Of a stretch of DNA of 64,000 nucleotides, positions 58,074 to 64,000 are shown in pieces. The notes beneath the pieces were generated by a model that did not search any database, had not been told where the DNA came from, and saw only the letters and a program-made list of their open reading frames with translations. The stretch spans positions 2,542,001 through 2,606,000 of the forward strand of contig NZ_BNEL01000003.1 of the NCBI RefSeq assembly GCF_018327685.1, in the 5' to 3' direction. Positions within the stretch are counted from its first letter, which is position 1; each line of letters opens with the position of its first letter. The DNA is from Streptomyces sp. TS71-3 (GTDB taxonomy: Bacteria > Actinomycetota > Actinomycetes > Streptomycetales > Streptomycetaceae). Both the position numbers and the translations under genes were made by a program.

Positions 58074-60479
58074 ATGAGTGACACATCTGCGCAGGACTCC
58101 GGGACACCTGTCGGCAGACGCCGATTCCTCATCGGCGCGGGGGGCGGCGCGCTCGCCGTCCTCGGCGCGGGCGGCACGGCCGCCGCGGCGGTCCCGGCCG
58201 GCGGCCAGGCGCCGGCAGGCGGTCCGGTCAGGGGTGGTACGGCGGGTGCCGGCGGTGCGGCTCGCAAGGCGAGAGCGCTGGTCGATTACGTCGACCCGCT
58301 GACCGGGGCGCTGACGACGTCGCCGGACACGGCGTGCGGCAAGACGTTCCCGGGCGCCGACACCCCGTTCGGCCTGGTGCAGTTGAGCCCCGACACCGTC
58401 AGCGGCGGCGACAACGGCAGCGGCTACTCCGCCGACATGATGACGATCGAAGGCTTCAGCTTCACGCACCTGGGGGGCGTCGGCTGCTACGGCGACCTCG
58501 GCAACCTCCAGGTGATGCCGCAGACCGGCGACCTGGTCACGGGCCGGGCCGAGGCGAACAGCCCCTTCGGCAAGGACAGCGAGATCGCGCGCGCCGGCTA
58601 CTACGCGGTCGACCTCGACCGCTACGACGTACGGGCTGAGCTGACGGCGGCGCCACGCGCGGGCTTGCTCCGCTTCACCTTCAGCAAGGCCGGCACCGGC
58701 CGGATCAAGGTCGACCTGGCTCGGCGCATCGGATTCGACGGATCGCACACGGTTGCCCAGGAACTGACGCTCGTCGACAGCCACACCATCGAGGGCTCGA
58801 TGAAGTCCGACCGGTCCGGCGGGGGCTGGATCTGCGGCAACGGCCCGTCCTACACGGTGTACTTCTCGATGCGGTTCAAGGACCCGATCGCCTCGTTCGG
58901 CACCTGGGACGGGGACCGCGTCTCACGTGATGCGACTCGCCAGAGCAGCGCGAGCGACAGTGCCGGCTTCTTCGTGGAGTTCCCGGTGACGGCGGGGCAG
59001 CAGGTCCTGTTGAAGTCGGGCATCTCCTTCACGGGGGTGGCCGGCGCACGCGGCAACCTCCAGGACTCCATCCCCGGGTGGGACTTCGACGCCGTCGCGG
59101 AGGAAGCCCGCGACGCGTGGGCCGAGGTGCTCGGCAGGGTGGCCGTGAAGGGCGGCACCGAAACGCAGCGCCAGATCTTCTACTCGGCGCTGTACCACAC
59201 GATGATCGACCCGAGGATCTCCAGCGACGCGGACGGCACGTCCCGCTTCGGAGAGGGCCCGCTCCGGCACGACCCGTTCACCCAGCGCACGGTCTTCAGC
59301 GGGTGGGACGTCTTCAGGGGCGAGTTCCCGCTCCTGTCGATCATCGACGAGCAGACGGTCAGCGACCAGATCAACACCCTGGTGGCGCTGACGGACTCGG
59401 GCGCCGTCAAGGGCCTCGCCCGCTGGGAGCTGCTGGGCACGGACACGAACACGATGGTCGGCGACCCGGCGGTCAACATCATCGCCGAGGCGTATCTGAA
59501 GGGGATCCGCGGCTTCGACGTGGACAAGGCCTACGGGTACTGCCGCGATGTGGCCCTGGGCCCTGCCGACCGGTCGAACCGCAACGACTTCCAGAACTGG
59601 ACCGCGCTCGGCTACTGCGTCGAGAACAGCCTGTCGGAGACCCTGGAGAACTGTTACACCGACTTCGCGCTCGCCCGGTTCGCTCGGGCGACGGGACACG
59701 GGGACGACGCGGACGCGCTGGAGAAGACCGCGGGGAACTACCGCAACCTGTTCAACAAGGACGCCGGCTGGTTCCGGGGACGGAACGCCGACGGCTCCTG
59801 GATGGGCGACCAGGACGGCTGCGTCGAGTCGATACCGCTGCAACAGGGCTGGTACGTGCCGCACGACGTGCCGGGCATCGTCGAACTGCTCGGCGGGCGG
59901 GACGCCTTCAACGACAAGCTGAACGCCGTGTTCGAGGCGACGCCGCCCGAGGACATGATGCGGTGGAACGCCCAGTACAACCACTCCAACGAGCCCGTTC
60001 ACCAGATGGCCTTCATGTTCGTGCACACCGGTGCACCGTGGCTCACGCAGAAGTGGTCGCGGTACATCTGCGAGAACGCCTACGCGACGGGCCCGGCCGG
60101 GCTGGCGGGCAACGACGACTGCGGGCAGATGTCGGCGTGGTACGTACTCGCCGCGTCCGGCCTCTACCCGGTGGCACCCGCCAGCGGCGTCTACGAGTTG
60201 GGCAGCCCCGTCTTCGACGAGATCGCCCTCACGACCAGCCGGGGCACCAGGTTCACGGTCGAGGCCAGGAACAACTCCGGCACGAACGTCTACGTCCGGT
60301 CCGCCCGGCTGAACGGGCACCCGCTCACGCGCGCCTGGATCACCCACGAGGAGATCGTGTCGGGCGGACGCCTGACGCTGACCATGGGGTCCGAGCCGAA
60401 CAAGAGCTGGGGCAGCGATCCGAAGGACGCGCCGCCGTCGCAGACCCCGCCCGTCCCGCCGCGGGGGCATCGGGGCTGA
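58074..60479 (+). CDS. GH92 glycoside hydrolase (alpha-mannosidase type), TAT-secreted
   Basis: An 801-residue secreted enzyme. A twin-arginine signal (GRRRFLIGAGGG, residues 14-25) precedes a GH92 N-terminal beta domain (YVDPLTGALT, GFSFTHLGGVGCYGDLGNLQ) and an (alpha/alpha)6 barrel. Catalytic and calcium-site landmarks include FSGWDVFRGEFPLLSI, YNHSNEPVHQMAFMF near residue 637 and GNDDCGQMSAWYVLAASGLY near 678. GH92 enzymes are calcium-dependent inverting exo-alpha-mannosidases acting on N-glycan or fungal-wall mannans. GGAGGA lies before the ATG. No other glycan genes adjoin it. Confidence 0.94.
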   Translation: MSDTSAQDSGTPVGRRRFLIGAGGGALAVLGAGGTAAAAVPAGGQAPAGGPVRGGTAGAGGAARKARALVDYVDPLTGALTTSPDTACGKTFPGADTPFGLVQLSPDTVSGGDNGSGYSADMMTIEGFSFTHLGGVGCYGDLGNLQVMPQTGDLVTGRAEANSPFGKDSEIARAGYYAVDLDRYDVRAELTAAPRAGLLRFTFSKAGTGRIKVDLARRIGFDGSHTVAQELTLVDSHTIEGSMKSDRSGGGWICGNGPSYTVYFSMRFKDPIASFGTWDGDRVSRDATRQSSASDSAGFFVEFPVTAGQQVLLKSGISFTGVAGARGNLQDSIPGWDFDAVAEEARDAWAEVLGRVAVKGGTETQRQIFYSALYHTMIDPRISSDADGTSRFGEGPLRHDPFTQRTVFSGWDVFRGEFPLLSIIDEQTVSDQINTLVALTDSGAVKGLARWELLGTDTNTMVGDPAVNIIAEAYLKGIRGFDVDKAYGYCRDVALGPADRSNRNDFQNWTALGYCVENSLSETLENCYTDFALARFARATGHGDDADALEKTAGNYRNLFNKDAGWFRGRNADGSWMGDQDGCVESIPLQQGWYVPHDVPGIVELLGGRDAFNDKLNAVFEATPPEDMMRWNAQYNHSNEPVHQMAFMFVHTGAPWLTQKWSRYICENAYATGPAGLAGNDDCGQMSAWYVLAASGLYPVAPASGVYELGSPVFDEIALTTSRGTRFTVEARNNSGTNVYVRSARLNGHPLTRAWITHEEIVSGGRLTLTMGSEPNKSWGSDPKDAPPSQTPPVPPRGHRG

Positions 60480-60536
60480 TACGAGGGCGTGTGCGCCGTC
60501 GGTGCCCGGGTCGCCGGGGCGGGGCCGAGGGCGCGG

Positions 60537-60759
60537 CTACCGCCGGTGCACGGTGCAGGTCAGGTGCGTCACCCGCGGCGACGGCTGCGAACGCACCTGC
60601 TCCAGCGCGATCCTGGACCCGTCCACGCCGTCGAACAGGCGGGTGCCGGCGCCGAAGAGCACCGGTGACAGCGTGATCGAGAACTCGTCGACCAGGCCGG
60701 CGTTCAGGTACTCCAGGATCGTGGCGACGACGCCCGACTCGATCGCAGTCCGCCGTTGT
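60537..60759 (-). pseudogene. 3' fragment of a dihydrofolate reductase-family (RibD C-like) gene
   Basis: The minus strand reads IESGVVATILEYLNAGLVDE, then FSITLSPVLFGAGTRLFDG and a tail ending HLTCTVHRR with TAG at 60537. This is the C-terminal third of a RibD_C/DHFR-family protein. There is no start: the frame runs back directly into the stop codon of the methyltransferase at 60762. The 5' two thirds are gone, so this is a remnant left by a deletion or rearrangement. Confidence 0.75.
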
Positions 60760-60761
60760 GC

Positions 60762-61472
60762 CTAGGGAAGCCGCCGTACCAGGAGGTAGGTCCGCCGGCT
60801 GGGGTGCTCGTGCTCGGGGTGAGGCGATCGGTCGAGTCGTGCGGTGGGGGTGAGGCCCGCTTGGGCGAGGGCCGCGGTTTCGGCGTCCGGGTCGAGGAAG
60901 CGGAAGGTGAGGTCGACGGGGCGGTCCCACCATTCCGTGAGGTGCGTGGCCTGTCCGGGGCGGGTGTCGCTGTCGCTGGTGTGGAAGGCGAGGAGTGCGT
61001 GGCCGGCGGGGCGCAGCACGCGGGCGAATTCCGCGTAGGCGGCGGCTCGCTGGGCCTGCGTCAGCAGGATCACGGCGTACCAGCAGACAATTCCGCTCAC
61101 CGTCCGCGAGCGGATGGGAAGCGCCGTCATGTCCGCGGAGGCGAACGGCAGGGAGGTGGGGCGGTGTGCGATGGCGCACATGGCAGGCGACAGGTCGACA
61201 CCGAAGGTGAGGGCTCCACGGCGGGCCAGGTGCGCTGTCGCGTGGCCCGGGCCGCAGCCGACGTCCACGACCGGTCCACCGGAGGCCAGTTCGGCGAAGG
61301 CATCCAGCAGGGCGCGGTCGAGGGGCTTGCCGCCGAGTTCGTCTCCGATCTCGGCGGCGTAGCGTTCGGCCACCGTGTCGTAGCTGCGGCGTGTCACCGC
61401 GGACGCCGCGTCATGCGGGTACCGGGCTGTCATGCCTGGCCCCGGCTCCGGCGTACGGCTCCCTGGTGACAC
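60762..61472 (-). CDS. Class I SAM-dependent methyltransferase
   Basis: A 236-residue methyltransferase. Motif I reads VVDVGCGPGHATAHLARRGA near residue 67, followed by FGVDLSPAMCAIA, IRSRTVSGIVCWYAVILLT and LRPAGHALLAFHT. GTG 61472 is chosen since GGAGGA lies six bases upstream; ATG 61433 is the alternative. It abuts the truncated DHFR-family remnant in the same frame. Acceptor unknown. Confidence 0.9.
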   Translation of the reverse strand: MSPGSRTPEPGPGMTARYPHDAASAVTRRSYDTVAERYAAEIGDELGGKPLDRALLDAFAELASGGPVVDVGCGPGHATAHLARRGALTFGVDLSPAMCAIAHRPTSLPFASADMTALPIRSRTVSGIVCWYAVILLTQAQRAAAYAEFARVLRPAGHALLAFHTSDSDTRPGQATHLTEWWDRPVDLTFRFLDPDAETAALAQAGLTPTARLDRSPHPEHEHPSRRTYLLVRRLP

Positions 61473-61524
61473 CTGTCCTCCGGGTTATGAGGCTCCGAGC
61501 CGAGTCGAGTCAACGGGGCACGGC

Positions 61525-63750
61525 TTACGTCCCGTTGTGCCCCAGCGCATGCATGACGGTCAACGTCATGCTGCCGTTCTTGTAGGACGCCCGGAACAGG
61601 TAACCGCCCACCTTCAGAACGCGGTTCTCCGGCAGGGCGCGGAAGGCGCCCCTGATCGAGCTGCCCCTCATGATCGTGAACACGGTGCCCGGGGTCAGCT
61701 TGCCGCGGACGTGCAGGTCCAGCTCACCGTCCAGCCGCAGGTTCCCCGCCGCCCGGACGCTCGTGTAGTCGCGGTCACCGGAGATCGTGACGGCCACGCG
61801 CCCCTGCTTGCCGATGGTCGCGTTCCCGCCGATGTTCAGGACGTTGCCGGCGGCGCCGGAAGCGCCGGTGAGGTGCGCGGCCTCGCCGGCCGTGAGACCG
61901 GGCCGCAGCACGCCGTGGCCGACGTTGACGCTGCCCACCACGGTGCCGCTGCCGCCGAGCGTTCCGCCGCGCACGTCGACGGCGCTCGCGTGCGAGCCGA
62001 CGACGGAGAGCTTGCCGTCGAGGACGGTGCTCGTCCCGTGCCAGGTCTCGTTTCCGGTGAGGAACAGGGTGCCGGCACCGCGCTTCGTGAGGCTGCCCTC
62101 GTAGGCGCGGGCCTTGCGGGCCTGCTCGCGGCGGACCCCGATGGCGTAGTCCGACCTGTCGGCGTCGCTCGCGCCGGCCGGCAGGCCCCTGGTCCAGCCC
62201 CTGGCGGCCTTGGTCGCCGCCCAGTCGGCCGCCTCGGCGGCGTCCTCCTGCCGGCGGGCCCGGATCGCGACGTCCGAGATGTCGTTCGACCACACGTCGT
62301 CGCGCCCCTGCGTGTCGACGGCGAACCGCCCCAGGAACTGGGCCGGGCCGTTCATGGCCTCCCGCAGGCTGACCGTGCCCCAACCGTTGCGGCTGTCCGG
62401 CACCTGCACGATCTGGCCGCGGGTGGGGTTCGGCACGGCGTTGCCCGCCGCGTCGCTGATCGTGTTGTTCTGCCGGCCGGTGGTGAACATCGTGTAGAGC
62501 GCCTGCTCGTTGGTCATGTACGGGAAGCGCTGCATGATCAACGCAAGTGCCGCAGCCGAGTGGGGGCCGGCCATCGACGTCCCCGACGCGCTGCCGTAAC
62601 GGGGCTCGGGCACGCCGTCGACGACCGACACGGTCGTGCTGTTGATGTTGTTGGCCGGCGCCGTCACGCAGGACCACTTCGCGACGCCGCACTGGTTGAA
62701 CGTCTGCTGGCCGGGGACCAGGACGGAGCCGTCAGGGTTGAACGTGCGCCCCACGGTGGGGTTGATCCCGGACGTCGTGTACCAGCTGCCCTCCAGCTCG
62801 GGCATGAAGTACGGTGCGGCACCTCGCGGCGAGGGGTCCACGTAGCCGCTGTTGCCGGCGGTGAACTGGATGACCGTGCCGGTGCGCGCGGCCTTGATGG
62901 CACCGTTCAGCCAGCGGGTGGTGCTGCCGTTCGCGTCGACGACGCCGTCCGGAGTGGACCACAGGCGCCATGCCGTGTTCAGGCCGAAGCCCGCGGGGCT
63001 GCCGGGCGGCGTGTCATACGTGTTGTAGTTCTCCGTTTTGGGCTGGCTGCCCCAACTGCTGGTGATGATCCTGACGGGCTTGCCGTTCGCCGTCCTGGCG
63101 GAGTTGACGGCCCGGTACACGTTGCTGAGGTAGGCGTCGTCCGGCGTCTGCGCGGCGGTCGCCTCCGGCGGCAGCAGACCGTAGAGGACGCCGTCCGTCT
63201 TGCCGGTGTTGCCCAGGTACACGTTGCTGTTGAAGGCGACGCCATGCATGTTGGCCTCGGGCCCGCCCGGTTGCGTCTCGCCGACGCCGTCGCGACTCGC
63301 ACCGATGGTCCCGGTGACGTGGGTGCCGTGGGTGTCGTTGAACGCCGGGTCGTAGAACCCCGGCGTGGGGCCCGTCCGGCCGCCCTGGGCCCGCACCGAG
63401 TAGTAGCGGTCCCCGACCGCGTAGTCCGTGTCCAGGCTCCCGTGCTCCCGGACGTGCCCGGCGAAGAAGCCCGAGTCGACGACGCCGATGTTCATCCCGG
63501 TTCCGGAGTAGCCGGCGGCGTAGGCGAACTCGGCTCCCATCGACACCAGGCCGGCGTCCCGGTCGAACTCAGGGGTACGCCAGCTCGCCGCGTCGCCCGC
63601 GCGACCGGGATCTCCCTCGTAGGTCATGATCGGCGGTGGCCCGGACACCTGGCCCGCCGCCGGCTGCACGGCGACGCCGAGCATGACCGTCGGTATGAGT
63701 GCTGCGATCAGCGCCGGCTTCATGCGTCTTGCACGTCTTGTGTTCGGCAC
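61525..63750 (-). CDS. Secreted S8 subtilase with autotransporter-type C-terminal repeat
   Basis: A 741-residue secreted serine protease. The GTG at 63750 has GGAAGG upstream and gives a Sec signal (RRMKPALIAALIPTVMLGVA, cleavage near AAG, residue 33); ATG 63723 lacks a site. The subtilisin triad is complete: Asp92 in VVDSGFF, His141 in NDTHGTHVTGT, Ser near 390 in GTSMAGPH. After a linker, residues about 550-740 hold an autotransporter-associated beta-strand repeat (GAGTLFLTGNETWHGTSTVL then DGKLSVVG) and a beta-helix-like region. No outer-membrane beta-barrel follows, as expected for a Gram-positive cell. Confidence 0.88.
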   Translation of the reverse strand: MPNTRRARRMKPALIAALIPTVMLGVAVQPAAGQVSGPPPIMTYEGDPGRAGDAASWRTPEFDRDAGLVSMGAEFAYAAGYSGTGMNIGVVDSGFFAGHVREHGSLDTDYAVGDRYYSVRAQGGRTGPTPGFYDPAFNDTHGTHVTGTIGASRDGVGETQPGGPEANMHGVAFNSNVYLGNTGKTDGVLYGLLPPEATAAQTPDDAYLSNVYRAVNSARTANGKPVRIITSSWGSQPKTENYNTYDTPPGSPAGFGLNTAWRLWSTPDGVVDANGSTTRWLNGAIKAARTGTVIQFTAGNSGYVDPSPRGAAPYFMPELEGSWYTTSGINPTVGRTFNPDGSVLVPGQQTFNQCGVAKWSCVTAPANNINSTTVSVVDGVPEPRYGSASGTSMAGPHSAAALALIMQRFPYMTNEQALYTMFTTGRQNNTISDAAGNAVPNPTRGQIVQVPDSRNGWGTVSLREAMNGPAQFLGRFAVDTQGRDDVWSNDISDVAIRARRQEDAAEAADWAATKAARGWTRGLPAGASDADRSDYAIGVRREQARKARAYEGSLTKRGAGTLFLTGNETWHGTSTVLDGKLSVVGSHASAVDVRGGTLGGSGTVVGSVNVGHGVLRPGLTAGEAAHLTGASGAAGNVLNIGGNATIGKQGRVAVTISGDRDYTSVRAAGNLRLDGELDLHVRGKLTPGTVFTIMRGSSIRGAFRALPENRVLKVGGYLFRASYKNGSMTLTVMHALGHNGT

Positions 63751-63990
63751 TCCGACCCCTTCCAAGATCGACTGCGCCGGATGGCATGTACATTATCTGT
63801 CTATGGTGGAAGTAAGCACCATAGGCCGGGGCGATCCGTGGCATGGCGGCGCTGGTTGGTGACGAGGGTCGGATTCCGCCGGCGACTTTGGCGAGAAGCC
63901 GACCCTGTATCGCTGAACAACCCGGGGGCGGGCGGCGTATGACTCGGCACCAGCAATTCCCCCACCACCCCCCTCACCACGGGAGAAGCC
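63751..63990. promoter_or_regulatory. Divergent intergenic promoter region
   Basis: This 240-bp stretch lies between the subtilase and the gene beginning at the window edge. Its AT-richest part (TGTACATTATCTGTCTATGG near 63786-63805) is the likeliest place for promoter elements. No gene is supported here. Confidence 0.4.
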
Positions 63991-64000
63991 ATGCACCGCA
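63991..64000 (+). CDS. Possible start of a further gene (cut by window end)
   Basis: ATG 63991 follows GGGAGAAG at a good distance and opens a frame reading M-H-R. Only ten bases are visible, so the product cannot be named. Confidence 0.3.

Overview
The window is high-GC (roughly 70% or more) actinobacterial DNA, very probably from a Streptomyces chromosome. The pointers are GTG/TTG starts, antisense frames left open by GC bias, a phosphocholine-specific phospholipase C with a twin-arginine signal, a GAF/SpoIIE phosphatase, many small one-component regulators paired with oxidoreductases, a Streptomyces-type miniature inverted-repeat element, and an NRPS-type biosynthetic cluster. No rRNA, tRNA or CRISPR was seen.

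Layout. 0-4.1 kb: lone arginine deiminase, methyltransferase, and a MarR regulator coupled to an EamA transporter. 4.3-12.3 kb: secreted phospholipase C, CMD protein, then regulator/oxidoreductase pairs (XRE with two SDR-type enzymes; HxlR with an NmrA enzyme and two perfect 15-bp operators) and a GNAT. 12.3-22.7 kb: LysR regulator with an NTF2-like protein, a broken LURP-one gene, a GAF-SpoIIE phosphatase, a formylglycine-generating enzyme coupled to a FadR/GntR regulator divergent from a DapA-like aldolase, DUF2000 with a decayed AsnC remnant, a frameshifted alpha/beta hydrolase, and an Lrp regulator divergent from a GMC oxidoreductase.

22.9-40.4 kb is the most interesting part. A 238-bp MITE lies just upstream of a 923-residue protein whose C-terminal 380 residues look like a divergent isonitrile synthase (DIT1/PvcA family). 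It is followed by a stand-alone AMP ligase, an MFS exporter, an AMP-ligase/ketoreductase/carrier megaenzyme, an NRPS with the order C-T-C-A-T-TE whose only A domain carries an exact serine code, a type II thioesterase and a free carrier protein. Together these look like a compact serine-containing, possibly isocyanide-bearing, NRPS pathway. Several carriers must be loaded in trans.

40.6-50.8 kb: secreted phytase-like protein, ClC channel, FUSC membrane protein coupled to a MarR regulator, and MFS plus GntR divergent from a 2-hydroxyacid dehydrogenase (with a palindromic operator), then a leaderless methyltransferase. 50.8-64 kb: heterodimeric ABC exporter pair, APH-like kinase, DUF6461 protein whose tail is built from a 34-bp repeat, TAT-exported GH92 glycosidase, truncated DHFR-family remnant, methyltransferase, and a secreted subtilase with an autotransporter-type C-terminal repeat. 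The last ten bases probably begin another gene.

A recurring theme is short tandem repeats. Those inside genes have units divisible by three (24 and 30 bp). Most intergenic ones do not (7, 22, 26 and 34 bp), although two intergenic arrays have 21-bp units.
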